Assembly: GCF_037969765.1 (NCBI RefSeq)
Contig: NZ_CP150207.1
Coordinates: 1,350,001 to 1,414,000, forward strand
Origin: Paenibacillus sp. FSL W8-0186
Lineage (GTDB): Bacteria; Bacillota; Bacilli; Paenibacillales; Paenibacillaceae
Direction of reading: 5' to 3'
Length of the DNA stretch: 64,000 nt
Part shown: positions 1-7,837 of the stretch, piece by piece
Layout: every line of letters starts with the position of its first letter
Numbering within the stretch: position 1 is the first letter of the stretch
Notes under the pieces: generated by a model
What the model was told of the DNA's origin: nothing
What the model saw: only the letters and a program-made list of their open reading frames with translations
Database searches by the model: none
Made by a program: the position numbers and the translations under genes

Positions 1-87
1 GCCTCGCATGCGCTGGCTTCTATAGGCAGACCGCAGCAGCGCGTAGCGCGGCTTGAGGCGTTGGCCGATTGGTTTGCGGTTCATTAA
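1..87 (+). CDS. C-terminal end of an unidentified protein (partial)
   Basis: An open frame runs from the window edge for 28 codons and stops at TAA 85-87, ending in ...EALADWFAVH. The 22-nt gap to the next gene holds that gene's ribosome site, so the two are probably co-transcribed. The fragment carries no motif I recognise and the function cannot be told. Confidence 0.5.
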   Translation, partial: ASHALASIGRPQQRVARLEALADWFAVH

Positions 88-109
88 CTAAGCATAAGGA
101 AGGTGCGCC

Positions 110-1270
110 TTGAGTAAATTGTTGGAATTTATTAACGGGCAGCGGGCTGCTTTACTGAAAGATCTGGAGCAGCTTGTGAACATGGATTCCCCGACCGGAA
201 GCAAAGTGCTGGTAGATCAAGCGATGGAGGTTGTCATCCAGCGGTTTCAGGAGCTGATCGGAGGGACGGTCGAACGGATTCCGCAGGAACAATTCGGGGA
301 TCAGGTCAAGCTGTATTTAAGGAAGGAAGCTGGAGCAGCAGCGGAGACAGGGGCTGGGCAAATTATGCTGCTGACGCATATCGATACGGTTTGGCCGGAG
401 GGAGAGGTGGCCTGCCGCCCTTTCAGGCAAGAAGGGAACCGCCTGTACGGGCCAGGTATTTTCGATATGAAATGCGGCCTGCTGCAGGGGCTGTATGCGA
501 TGTATGCCGTTGCGTCACAGTGTAATCCAACTAAAAATATCGTATTGTTCATCAATACGGATGAGGAAGTCGGCAGCCCGTCCTCCAGACGATGGATCGA
601 GGAGGAGGCGGCGAAGAGCGACGCCGTATTCGTATTGGAGCCGGCACTCGGCCCTGACGGGAAGCTAAAAACCGCGCGCAAGGGAGTGGGCAGATTCACA
701 CTGGAAATTGAGGGAGTTTCCGCCCACTCGGGAATCAACCACAGCGAAGGCGTGAGCGCCCTGGAGGAACTGGCTCATCAAATATTGTTCCTGCAGGGTT
801 TGACGAACTATGAGAAGGGCTCCACGGTTAATGTCGGTTTGGCCTCTGGCGGGACGGCCGTCAACGTGGTGAGCGATTATGCACGGGCGCAATTTGAGCT
901 GCGCATTGAGTCTAAAGACGAGGCCGATCGCCTTAGTCAGCTTATTAGCAATATGTCGCCCGTATTGAATAACGTCAAGCTTCGGGTGCAGGGAGGCATG
1001 GTGCGTCCGCCGATGGAACGGGCGATGAGCCGCGATTTATTCGCCAGTGCGCAGTCGGTCGCCCGCGAGTTGGGCTTCCCTTTGCAGGAGGCGGCTACGG
1101 GCGGAGCCAGTGACGGCAATTTTACCGCGGCATTAAATGTGCCGACGTTAGATGGACTGGGGGCCATAGGCCACGGTGCCCATGCGCTTGATGAATATGT
1201 CGAGCTGGATCACATTGCCCTGCGCAGTGCTTTATTAGCTCATTTATTGATGGAACAAATGAAAGATTAA
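110..1270 (+). CDS. M20 family metallopeptidase (carboxypeptidase G2-like)
   Basis: A 386-aa cytoplasmic zinc exopeptidase of the M20 family, closest in motif order to glutamate carboxypeptidase/CPG2. The metal-binding motif THIDTVW (H then D, near residues 89-91) is followed by GPGIFDMK with the bridging Asp, then the catalytic/metal pair TDEEVGS. A dimerisation segment contains SAHSG, and a late conserved His lies in GAIGHGAH. The start is TTG at 110 with AAGGAAGGTG about 5 nt upstream; no ATG fits better. No signal peptide is present. The family hydrolyses C-terminal glutamate or other acyl-amino acid bonds; the substrate cannot be read from sequence. The gene follows a truncated upstream gene closely and ends before a terminator, so it is the last gene of its unit. 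Confidence 0.85.
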   Translation: MSKLLEFINGQRAALLKDLEQLVNMDSPTGSKVLVDQAMEVVIQRFQELIGGTVERIPQEQFGDQVKLYLRKEAGAAAETGAGQIMLLTHIDTVWPEGEVACRPFRQEGNRLYGPGIFDMKCGLLQGLYAMYAVASQCNPTKNIVLFINTDEEVGSPSSRRWIEEEAAKSDAVFVLEPALGPDGKLKTARKGVGRFTLEIEGVSAHSGINHSEGVSALEELAHQILFLQGLTNYEKGSTVNVGLASGGTAVNVVSDYARAQFELRIESKDEADRLSQLISNMSPVLNNVKLRVQGGMVRPPMERAMSRDLFASAQSVARELGFPLQEAATGGASDGNFTAALNVPTLDGLGAIGHGAHALDEYVELDHIALRSALLAHLLMEQMKD

Positions 1271-1283
1271 CGCTGTTTGGAGA

Positions 1284-1330
1284 GGAGCATCCCCTTAGTA
1301 GATTACTCTGCTAGGGGACGGCTCCTTTTT
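1284..1330 (+). terminator. Intrinsic terminator after the M20 peptidase
   Basis: The hairpin pairs GAGC with GCTC and CCCCT with AGGGG around an 11-nt loop and is followed by TTTTT. It closes the upstream transcript. Confidence 0.8.
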
Positions 1331-1362
1331 GCTATTTGTCGTTGGAGAATTAATAGTTTGTA

Positions 1363-1725
1363 ATGCCTGCAACATTAGATGAATCTGCATCAAATGCTTC
1401 AAACGGTGATATTTTTGTACCTTCCAATGAAGCCTGTACGGTTGAGTTACTAACGTTAAATGATATAAAGGCTATTAATTGGCCCGATTCAGTTAATGGT
1501 TATTGGATATCTGTAGGGTTTTATCAAAATGATCAATTCAAAGGTCACGGATGGTTTTACAAAAATGATGGAGGCGGCGAAGCTATATTGTTAAATGGAA
1601 GTTTACAATATGATAGTACGACTTCGATTAAAGCAATGCGTTCTCTCTTTCAAAAAACTGTTGAATGTGAATGCAGCGGCTTAGTAAGTAAAGATTACTG
1701 GGATTTTAGACCGGATGAAATATAG
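1363..1725 (+). CDS. Small hypothetical protein, AT-rich
   Basis: A 120-aa acidic, soluble-looking protein that I do not recognise. It has a short polar N-terminus, then alternating hydrophobic/aromatic stretches such as NGYWISVGFYQN and GHGWFYKNDGGGEA that suggest a small beta-rich fold, and a helical segment with two cysteines (VECECSG). There is no signal peptide or transmembrane helix. The codon use is visibly more AT-rich than the flanking genes, which hints at acquisition. The ribosome site is weak: TTGGAG lies about 15 nt before ATG 1363. The gene stands alone between two terminators. Size and isolation would fit an orphan immunity-type protein, but nothing in the sequence proves that. 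Confidence 0.5.
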   Translation: MPATLDESASNASNGDIFVPSNEACTVELLTLNDIKAINWPDSVNGYWISVGFYQNDQFKGHGWFYKNDGGGEAILLNGSLQYDSTTSIKAMRSLFQKTVECECSGLVSKDYWDFRPDEI

Positions 1726-1726
1726 T

Positions 1727-1773
1727 GTTTGGTAAGAGAAAGTGGAAGATTAATTGTTCCCACTTTCCCAAAC
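1727..1773 (+). terminator. Hairpin after the small orphan gene
   Basis: GTTTGG...GAAAGTGG pairs with CCCACTTTCCCAAAC. A short T-rich stretch (CTTTTATAG) follows. The remaining sequence to 2010 holds no convincing gene. Confidence 0.55.
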
Positions 1774-2010
1774 CGATCTTTTATAGGGTTATCATATCTT
1801 TTTCTTACTTGATAGATGCAAAGACTTATCTGAGGGCAAAGGAAGATTTCGTAAGCATCGACGCTTGTATTACCCGTTTTCGCCTCATTTTCAATTGAAG
1901 ACCCATCTTTCTTTTTAACGATTTCTCGGTCTCCCCTTTCAGTGACAAGCATACAATAAGAAAGCAGGACTGGCTTGTCATTCCAATCTATGAAGGATGA
2001 TTGATTTCAT

Positions 2011-2667
2011 ATGAACTTGCCGTTCATCCCCAATCGAAATAAGACACTCTTCTATCGCCGTGTCATTAAGAAATTTTCCCTGATCACCGCCGGCTCCGTC
2101 ATGCAGGGATTCGCTATGGCTACTTTTCTGTTTCCTCATGCCATTCCCTCCGGAGGAGGAGCAGGAATCGCTGTCCTTTTGAATCATGCGTTCGGTTTGC
2201 CCATGGGCTTCGGGTTATGGTTTGCTAATACTATTTTTCTTGTGTTCACGGTCAATTATTTGGGCAGGATCAGCGCGTTTGGAACCGTGTTTGTCATCAC
2301 GGTAACGTCCGTATCCGTCAATTTCTTCGAGGTGTTCGTTGATCCTCCTTTTTCGAATGTATGGATCGATTTGTTGTTCGGTTCGGTCATTCTCGGAACC
2401 GCCATCGCGATCCTGATCAAGCAGCGGGTATCCAACGGAGGAATCGGTTATGTAGCTTTGGCGATCTACAAATACAAAAGAATCAATCCTGGCACTTCGT
2501 TGTTCTGGATGAACGGATTTATATTTGCCCTCACTGCATATGTCATTGACTGGAAAATTATTATTCTTGCCGTTGTGTGCCAGTGGCTGTCTACCCGGAT
2601 TGTCAACTGGTTCCATCAGTTCCCAGGTTTGAAGTCGGTTTTTTATCCTGCCTGGCGTAAAAAGTGA
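2011..2667 (+). CDS. yitE: YitT/YitE-family membrane protein (UPF0750, DUF161)
   Basis: A 218-aa polytopic membrane protein of the YitT/YitE type, without the cytoplasmic DUF2179 tail of the longer family members. About five hydrophobic segments are visible. The family signature occurs early: GSVMQGFAMATFLFPHAIPSGGGAGIA, with the Gly-rich loop, then GLWFANTIFL. The N-terminal 22 residues are basic and cytoplasmic. The start ATG 2011 is the only one possible, because a TGA lies in frame just upstream; GAAGGA is about 14 nt away. The molecular role of the family is not firmly known. In B. subtilis the paralogue yitE sits beside the sulfolactate genes yitC and yitD, and the same association here argues for a linked role, perhaps in transport of a sulfonate or precursor. 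Confidence 0.75.
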   Translation: MNLPFIPNRNKTLFYRRVIKKFSLITAGSVMQGFAMATFLFPHAIPSGGGAGIAVLLNHAFGLPMGFGLWFANTIFLVFTVNYLGRISAFGTVFVITVTSVSVNFFEVFVDPPFSNVWIDLLFGSVILGTAIAILIKQRVSNGGIGYVALAIYKYKRINPGTSLFWMNGFIFALTAYVIDWKIIILAVVCQWLSTRIVNWFHQFPGLKSVFYPAWRKK

Positions 2668-2708
2668 ATTCCCTCCGTATGTCCTATTCAAAAGACAAGA
2701 AAGACAAG

Positions 2709-2738
2709 AAAACCAGCCTTCAAGTGGGCTGGTTTTTT
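2709..2738. terminator. Bidirectional terminator between convergent genes
   Basis: AACCAGCC pairs with GGGCTGGTT and is followed by TTTTTT on the plus strand. On the minus strand the same hairpin is followed by a T-rich run. It therefore serves both the yitE-like and the yitC-like gene. Confidence 0.85.
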
Positions 2739-2768
2739 GGCAATGAGCGTATAAATGATTTTTCAAGT

Positions 2769-3482
2769 TCATTCATGATTTAATTCCTGTACCTGTACCT
2801 TCTCAATAAGCGGAAGTTCGTCCTTATAATTCACTTTCATAACAAATTCAGAAGACAGCTCTCGCGTGCAAAGCCCAATATCTTCTTGTAAGAAGTCCGG
2901 TTTCGCGGGATCGTAAAATTTCTTGGCCGCTTCCGACTTTCGAATCCGCTCGATCGTTTCATCAGCCGATATACGGTTTGAATTCTGTAAAATGCCTGAT
3001 ATATATTGCGCGCATGCCAGGTCATCATCCCCGGATGGGTGTGAAGCAATTAAATGAATGGATATGGCGGTGTCTTCTCTCAATAATTTATGCTTTATAA
3101 ACTCCGCTGTCGTCCTTGCATTAGTGAAACCCGTAACAAATATATGGTCTGCATTTAATGAGTTTAAGGTTGCTTTTACTCCGTTGGTTGTCTTCTGAAT
3201 CAGGAATTTCCCCCTTAGATCTGCATTTTGCAAACGTACGGGCGAATTATCCAGATCAAACCCCGCAATCGGAAGACCTTGGATCTCTCCCGCTAAAATA
3301 AACTCCGGGAATTGCCTTTTTAAACGAAAAGCATCATCTAAAGTTCCCGCCAGAATGATTCCCTGTACCCCCTTAATAAAAGCATAATGCGCTACAGTAA
3401 AAGCTCGGATAACATCAATGATGACATTAATTCTTGAAGCTCCGAGTGTATGGTTGTGCCCCTGTATAATCTTTATAGTCAT
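2769..3482 (-). CDS. yitC: 2-phosphosulfolactate phosphatase family protein (ComB/YitC)
   Basis: A 237-aa cytoplasmic protein of the ComB family, which removes phosphate from 2-phosphosulfolactate to give sulfolactate. The family blocks appear in order: VIIDVIRAFTVAHYA near residue 20, AGEIQGLPIAGFDLDNSP near residue 65, then QKTTNGVKA near residue 97 and a C-terminal region rich in Asp/His. The start on the minus strand is ATG with AAAGGGATG upstream. It is divergent from the MFS gene and the synthase (ComA) lies 1.6 kb away, so this is the second enzyme of the same two-step pathway. In bacilli such genes make the 3-sulfolactate stored in spores. The usual B. subtilis order is rearranged here, with the phosphatase alone on the minus strand. 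Confidence 0.85.
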   Translation of the reverse strand: MTIKIIQGHNHTLGASRINVIIDVIRAFTVAHYAFIKGVQGIILAGTLDDAFRLKRQFPEFILAGEIQGLPIAGFDLDNSPVRLQNADLRGKFLIQKTTNGVKATLNSLNADHIFVTGFTNARTTAEFIKHKLLREDTAISIHLIASHPSGDDDLACAQYISGILQNSNRISADETIERIRKSEAAKKFYDPAKPDFLQEDIGLCTRELSSEFVMKVNYKDELPLIEKVQVQELNHE

Positions 3483-3668
3483 TTAACATCCCTTTCAGCC
3501 AGCATAATGCGAGGTTTTATAACAGTATATTGGCCTAATTGAAAGTGGTGCTTCTCCCCGGTACATAAGAAATTTTAAGTATATCCGTTTCTAAGCTCAT
3601 AAGAAGAATACTTATTTTGCTATATGCAGATAATAACCGAACAATCCAGGTCAGGGGAGCTATCACAA

Positions 3669-4964
3669 ATGGAAAAAACAAAATCGCGAAAGCTGAATAT
3701 TAGCTTCCAGAGCGACATAGAACTGACAGAACCTACGAAATCAAAGGACACGTCGACAAAATCAGATAACGGCTCAAAAGGACGCATCTGGGAGTTTATT
3801 GCGCTTGCCACGATCCCTATCGTACTCGTTTTCGGCAATTCCATGCTGGTACCGGTTCTCCCCGTAATGCAAAGAGAGCTTGGAATCAGTAAATTCCAAA
3901 GCAGTTTAATCATATCTATTTTTTCTTTGGCTGCAGGAGTTTTCATTCCGGTGATCGGCTATCTGTCCGATCGTTTTGGCCGAAAGGTCATTATTGTGCC
4001 CGCCCTAATCATTTATGGGGGAGCCGGAATCTTGGCCGGGTTTGGTGCCATCTGGGACTCCTATGCGGTTATCATTGCCGCCAGAGCGATTCAGGGTCTT
4101 GCTGCAGCAGGAACGGCACCGATTGCTATGGCGCTCGTAGGTGATTTATACGATGGGGGGACGGAGAGCAAGGCACTTGGTTTGATCGAGGCATCGAACG
4201 GGACGGGAAAAGTTCTTAGTCCGATCATCGGTTCCCTGCTTGTTTTGATCGTCTGGTATGCCTCATTTTTCGCCTTTCCTGTATTTTGCGCTTTGTCTCT
4301 GTTAGCCGTGATCTTTCTGATCAAAGAACCGAAACAGAACGAAAAGAACGAGTTATCAAAATACATTAAAAAAATTGGACAAATATTCAGGGAAAAAGGG
4401 AAATGGCTCATCACTGCATTTTTCGCAGGTTCGTTAGGACTCTTTATATTGTTTGGGGTGCTTTTTTACTTATCTAATATTCTTGAGGAGAAACCTTACA
4501 ATATCGATGGAGTCATGAAAGGTTTGGTACTGGCCATTCCCTTATTAGGTATGGTCATTACTTCATATACCACGGGAAGCCTGATTAAAAAAAATGGCAA
4601 ATTAATGCGATGGCTTATGAATATCGGGTTGGTTGCCATGACGCTTTCTCTTGCTGCCACCTTGTTCTTTTTAAAAAATATATATGTATTTATCGGGTTG
4701 CTAACGGTTAGCAGCATTGGAACCGGCCTGCTCCTCCCCTGCTTAAATACGATGATCACCGGTGCGATTCAGAAAAGTGAACGGGGGATGATCACGTCCC
4801 TATATAACAGCTTGCGATTTTTGGGTGTAGCGGCGGGCCCCCCATTATTCGGCTGGATGATGGATAAGTCCGATAGCCTGGTTTTTATAACGGTTTCCAT
4901 ACTATCGCTTGGAACCCTTTGTTTTGTATTTTTTTTAATCAAACCCCCTCCTCAAATTGATTAA
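3669..4964 (+). CDS. yitG: MFS transporter, YitG-like (candidate sulfolactate exporter)
   Basis: A 431-aa 12-helix major facilitator. The cytoplasmic N-terminus is about 40 polar residues long. Helix 1 carries NSMLVPVLPVMQ, and the motif A loop GYLSDRFGRK follows between helices 2 and 3. The helix 4-5 region reads AARAIQGLAAAGTAPIAMALVGDLY. ATG 3669 is chosen because AGGGGAG lies 8 nt before it; an earlier in-frame ATG at 3624 has no ribosome site. The relatives are drug/H+ antiporters of the DHA1 type. Its place between sulfolactate phosphatase and synthase genes mirrors yitG in B. subtilis and makes sulfolactate or a related organic anion the most likely substrate, which is an inference from context. 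Confidence 0.75.
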   Translation: MEKTKSRKLNISFQSDIELTEPTKSKDTSTKSDNGSKGRIWEFIALATIPIVLVFGNSMLVPVLPVMQRELGISKFQSSLIISIFSLAAGVFIPVIGYLSDRFGRKVIIVPALIIYGGAGILAGFGAIWDSYAVIIAARAIQGLAAAGTAPIAMALVGDLYDGGTESKALGLIEASNGTGKVLSPIIGSLLVLIVWYASFFAFPVFCALSLLAVIFLIKEPKQNEKNELSKYIKKIGQIFREKGKWLITAFFAGSLGLFILFGVLFYLSNILEEKPYNIDGVMKGLVLAIPLLGMVITSYTTGSLIKKNGKLMRWLMNIGLVAMTLSLAATLFFLKNIYVFIGLLTVSSIGTGLLLPCLNTMITGAIQKSERGMITSLYNSLRFLGVAAGPPLFGWMMDKSDSLVFITVSILSLGTLCFVFFLIKPPPQID

Positions 4965-5074
4965 ATAGCTCTTATAAATTTCAAAGCTATGGGCACATGC
5001 CATGAAAAATCAGCATATGATGCCTATGTCATTGGAATGAAGCGACAAGTCAAAAAGAATTGAGGAGAATCCAG

Positions 5075-5944
5075 ATGAAAAGTTCCTTACATGAAATTTG
5101 GCCAACAGAATTAAGTGACCCGTGCGGATTTCGTAAACCATCTGTACTTGATAGCACGAACGAAACACACCTTGTTTCTAGTCGGGGACATACGATGGTT
5201 ATCGATAAGGGTCTTGGCAGAAACTCATTTATGGATCTGATGGAGACAGGTTCAAACTATATCGATTGTGTGAAATTTGGATTTGGAACGGCCCCGCTCT
5301 ATAATACTGAATTGCTGCTCTATAAAATCAACTTGGCCAAACTGCATGGGGTCACGGTTATGCCGGGCGGCACGTTATTGGAGACGGCCGTACAGCAAGA
5401 CGTAGTCCCGGATTTCTTCAACACCATATGCAATCTCGGTTTTAATGGTGTTGAAGTATCGGATGGTACGATTGAACTCTCCCGCGATAAACGTACGGAA
5501 TTGATCCAAGAAGGCAAAAAGTATGGCCTAAAGGTCTTTACGGAATACGGAAAAAAATTGTCGGGATCACTTATAGATGCAGCCGTGCTGGCCGATATGC
5601 TAGAGGCCGATCTGAAGGCAGGGGCAGAGCTACTAACGATTGAAGCTCGTGAGTCAGGCATGGGGGTCGGCGTTTTCGATGAACATGGTGAATGCCGGTT
5701 GAATCTTCTGGATGATGTGCTGAAGTTTGTAACGGATACGGATAAATTGATATGGGAAGCGCCTTTAAAGAGTCAGCAGGTGCTGTTTCTGAACAAATTC
5801 GGCCCTAACGCCAATTTAGGGAATATCTTTCCAGGCGATATTCTTTCTCTTGAAACGCTGCGGCGAGGACTCCGTCAGGATACTTTTACCTTTGGGGTCA
5901 GAACGAAAAAAGAAAAGGAAAAGGAATATTTTTATGTGATTTAA
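5075..5944 (+). CDS. yitD: Phosphosulfolactate synthase (ComA/YitD)
   Basis: A 289-aa TIM-barrel enzyme that adds sulfite to phosphoenolpyruvate to form 2-phosphosulfolactate. Recognised family segments include VIDKGLGRNSFMDLMETG near residue 48, DCVKFGFGTAPLY near residue 70, VTVMPGGTLLE, the Lys/Glu-rich FNGVEVSDGTIEL, and LLTIEARES with WEAPLKSQQ toward the C-terminus. The start ATG 5075 follows TTGAGGAGA at a 6-nt spacing; an in-frame TTG at 5060 is part of the ribosome site. With the ComB-like phosphatase it completes synthesis of 3-sulfolactate from PEP and bisulfite. No sulfolactate dehydrogenase is present, so the route ends at sulfolactate as in spores rather than leading to coenzyme M. 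Confidence 0.9.
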   Translation: MKSSLHEIWPTELSDPCGFRKPSVLDSTNETHLVSSRGHTMVIDKGLGRNSFMDLMETGSNYIDCVKFGFGTAPLYNTELLLYKINLAKLHGVTVMPGGTLLETAVQQDVVPDFFNTICNLGFNGVEVSDGTIELSRDKRTELIQEGKKYGLKVFTEYGKKLSGSLIDAAVLADMLEADLKAGAELLTIEARESGMGVGVFDEHGECRLNLLDDVLKFVTDTDKLIWEAPLKSQQVLFLNKFGPNANLGNIFPGDILSLETLRRGLRQDTFTFGVRTKKEKEKEYFYVI

Positions 5945-5969
5945 GCCTGGATGTCCATGGTGCAAAATC

Positions 5970-6008
5970 AGCGCGTACCGGGATTCAACGGGTACGCGCT
6001 ATTCTTTA
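5970..6008 (+). terminator. Intrinsic terminator after the phosphosulfolactate synthase
   Basis: AGCGCGTACC pairs with GGGTACGCGCT around a 10-nt loop, and ATTCTTTAATT follows. The stem is strong but the T tract is imperfect. Confidence 0.75.
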
Positions 6009-6086
6009 ATTGCCTGCTAATATGAAAAAATGCCTGAAGACAGTTACCTTTAATGAGTAGTTGAAAAGCAAGACCACTCTTTATAG

Positions 6087-6142
6087 CAACATTAAAAGCT
6101 TATTCCATTTCAGAAACGAGAAGGAATAAGCTTTTAATGTTG
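6087..6142. repeat. Perfect 20-bp inverted repeat with 16-nt loop
   Basis: The left arm 6087-6106 and the right arm 6123-6142 are exact reverse complements centred on AAGCTTATTCC/GGAATAAGCTT. No T tract follows on either strand, so it is not a normal terminator. It lies in the 450-nt gap between the sulfolactate cluster and kptA. It may be the remnant of a small mobile element or a structured RNA. Confidence 0.7.
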
Positions 6143-6251
6143 GGTGAAATTTTCTGGATAATTAACGGAGGTAGATAATACGGGTCAGGTCTTCCTTGAG
6201 AAATTAACTAACACGGGTGAACACTAAAAAACACTATATAGAAAGGGAGTT

Positions 6252-6407
6252 TTGAATGATTACTTGGAAAGTTGGGGGATCTTTACTATCATTATCCCAG
6301 GATTGTTGATGTTTTTAGTAACGTCCTTGGAACCTCACTCATTAGATGAACGGTTAGAGAACGGGAAAGAAAAAAGGAAAGGAGGGCATGGATATGAGAC
6401 AAGGTAA
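6252..6407 (+). CDS. Possible 51-aa single-helix membrane peptide
   Basis: A short open frame with TTG at 6252 encodes one convincing transmembrane helix (WGIFTIIIPGLLMFLVTS) followed by a charged tail rich in Glu, Lys and Arg, and stops at TAA 6405. It overlaps the first codons of kptA in another frame, so it would be translationally coupled. AAAGGGAG at 6243-6249 is too close to TTG 6252 but is well placed for ATG 6256, which opens a different frame of only 17 codons, or loosely for TTG 6264. The gene is therefore doubtful; it could also be a decayed small membrane gene with a frameshift near the G run 6274-6278. Confidence 0.3.
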   Translation: MNDYLESWGIFTIIIPGLLMFLVTSLEPHSLDERLENGKEKRKGGHGYETR

Positions 6408-6939
6408 ACAAGATGTTGAGCTGGGTCGTTTCCTGAGCCTGATCCTGCGTCATAATCCCGGAGTGGTGGGGATCAAGCTTGATGCGAACGGCTGGGCGGA
6501 TGTCAAGGAATTGCTTACAGGTCTGCACCGTGCGGGGCGTATCGTGGATATGAATACCCTGGAGCGGATTGTACGAGAGAATAGCAAACAGCGCTATAGT
6601 TTTAATGAAGACCACAGCAAAATTCGTGCCAATCAAGGCCACTCCCTTGCTGTAGATGTAGAACTTAAAGTAGAGGCTCCGCCAGAATACTTATACCATG
6701 GTACCGCAGCGCAATCCGTTGACAGTATTCGCATGCAGGGAATTACAAAACAATCCCGTCAGCATGTACATCTCACCTCGGAGAGGGAGACAGCCACCCG
6801 CGTGGGCGGCCGTCATGGCAAGCCGGTTGTTTTGAAAGTTCGGGCAGGAGCTATGCATCGGGATGGATTTATTTTTTACCGGTCGGAAAATCAGGTATGG
6901 TTATGTGATCATGTACCGTGGGAGTACATCGTTAAGTAA
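6394..6939 (+). CDS. kptA: RNA 2'-phosphotransferase, Tpt1/KptA family
   Basis: A 181-aa enzyme that moves an internal RNA 2'-phosphate to NAD+, giving ADP-ribose 1'',2''-cyclic phosphate. The family core residues are visible: Arg19-His20 in LRHNP, His83 in IRANQGHS, and the late block HLTSERETATRVGGRHGKP with the remaining catalytic Arg. The signature LDANGWADVKELL lies at 29-41. ATG 6394 is preferred over ATG 6388 because GGAGGG (6381-6386) is then 7 nt away rather than 1. Bacteria generally lack the fungal-type tRNA splicing that creates the known substrate, so its job here is open: possibly repair of 2'-phosphate RNA ends or other ADP-ribosyl transfer. The spermidine-synthase-like gene follows after 36 nt. 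Confidence 0.9.
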   Translation: MRQGKQDVELGRFLSLILRHNPGVVGIKLDANGWADVKELLTGLHRAGRIVDMNTLERIVRENSKQRYSFNEDHSKIRANQGHSLAVDVELKVEAPPEYLYHGTAAQSVDSIRMQGITKQSRQHVHLTSERETATRVGGRHGKPVVLKVRAGAMHRDGFIFYRSENQVWLCDHVPWEYIVK

Positions 6940-6975
6940 TATCTTTTAACTCAACATAGAAGGGAATTAGTTCGC

Positions 6976-7719
6976 TTGAAATTGTTGTATAAAACCTTCA
7001 GCCAAGGTCATGAGGTTGCCGTATATGAAGCAGTAGAATTGGATGGAGAGAAAGGGACTTTTCGTGTGCTGCAGTTTTCAGAAGAGGCGGTACAAGGGGC
7101 GATGGATATGGCTAATCCGGAGCGTGTCGTGCTGGAATACCCCCGGGCAATCTGTCATCTGATGGAATATAACCAACCCTCATTTGAACGTGTATTTCTG
7201 ATTGGACATGGGATTGGCACACTCTCTAGACACTTTGCGGACAAAACGTTTGATGTGGCGGAGTTGGATCAAGCGGTCGTAGATATTAGCCAGGAGTGGT
7301 TTGGATATTCCAAAGATAATGTGAAGGTTGGCGATGGTCGAGTTCTGTTGGAGAACGAACCTCTGCATGTCTATGATTATGTCGTCTTGGATGCATTTTC
7401 ACCTAAGGGGACGCCTAACCATCTTCTGTCCAGCGAGTTCTTTCATATGGCTGCAAGCAAGCTGGGGCACCACGGTTCGCTAATCATGAACCTCATGGGC
7501 AGGGGCGAGCAGGATCAATGGATGAATGCGATACATAGCACGCTTGGCGAAGTGTTTCCTTATACGAAGTGTTTTGCCTTGCCCGTTGAAGGGGACAGGG
7601 ATCTCCGCAATATTATTATGATGGGCAGCAAACAAAACATCCATTATCAACTTCGGCATATGGCGGGATTTATCGAGTTCGAGGCTGGGCAGGGTTATAT
7701 TATTTATGACCGTAGTTGA
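6976..7719 (+). CDS. Spermidine synthase-fold (SpeE-like) methyltransferase-type protein
   Basis: A 247-aa protein with the Rossmann fold of the spermidine synthase family. The N-terminal beta-hairpin portion (residues 1-60) is followed by the nucleotide-binding motif LIGHGIGTLSRHF near 74, the acidic loop AELDQAVV near 91, and YDYVVLDAFSPKGTPNHLLSSEFF near 132. The usual GGGDG motif of true spermidine synthases is degenerate here, so aminopropyl transfer is uncertain and a methyltransferase or other role is possible. The start is TTG 6976 with AGAAGGGA at a 10-nt spacing. It lies 36 nt after kptA and looks co-transcribed with it; a functional link with RNA phosphate metabolism is not established. 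Confidence 0.75.
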   Translation: MKLLYKTFSQGHEVAVYEAVELDGEKGTFRVLQFSEEAVQGAMDMANPERVVLEYPRAICHLMEYNQPSFERVFLIGHGIGTLSRHFADKTFDVAELDQAVVDISQEWFGYSKDNVKVGDGRVLLENEPLHVYDYVVLDAFSPKGTPNHLLSSEFFHMAASKLGHHGSLIMNLMGRGEQDQWMNAIHSTLGEVFPYTKCFALPVEGDRDLRNIIMMGSKQNIHYQLRHMAGFIEFEAGQGYIIYDRS

Positions 7720-7785
7720 TGATTCATGCAATAAGCGAAGGTTCGTTAATAATTGTTAGACAGTTTAACTTACAGTTTGTTGAGG

Positions 7786-7815
7786 AGGGGCTGGGATATA
7801 ACGCAGCCCTTTTCC
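7786..7815 (+). terminator. Weak terminator between convergent genes
   Basis: GGGCTG pairs with CAGCCC around a 10-nt loop, followed by TTTTCCCC. It separates the SpeE-like gene from the convergent LysR gene. Confidence 0.5.
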
Positions 7816-7837
7816 CCAGGTTTAACATTATATAATA

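Noticed and set aside
1695..1952. 85-codon minus-strand frame
   Set aside because: No ribosome site, overlaps the hairpin and end of the 1363 gene, no recognisable pattern.
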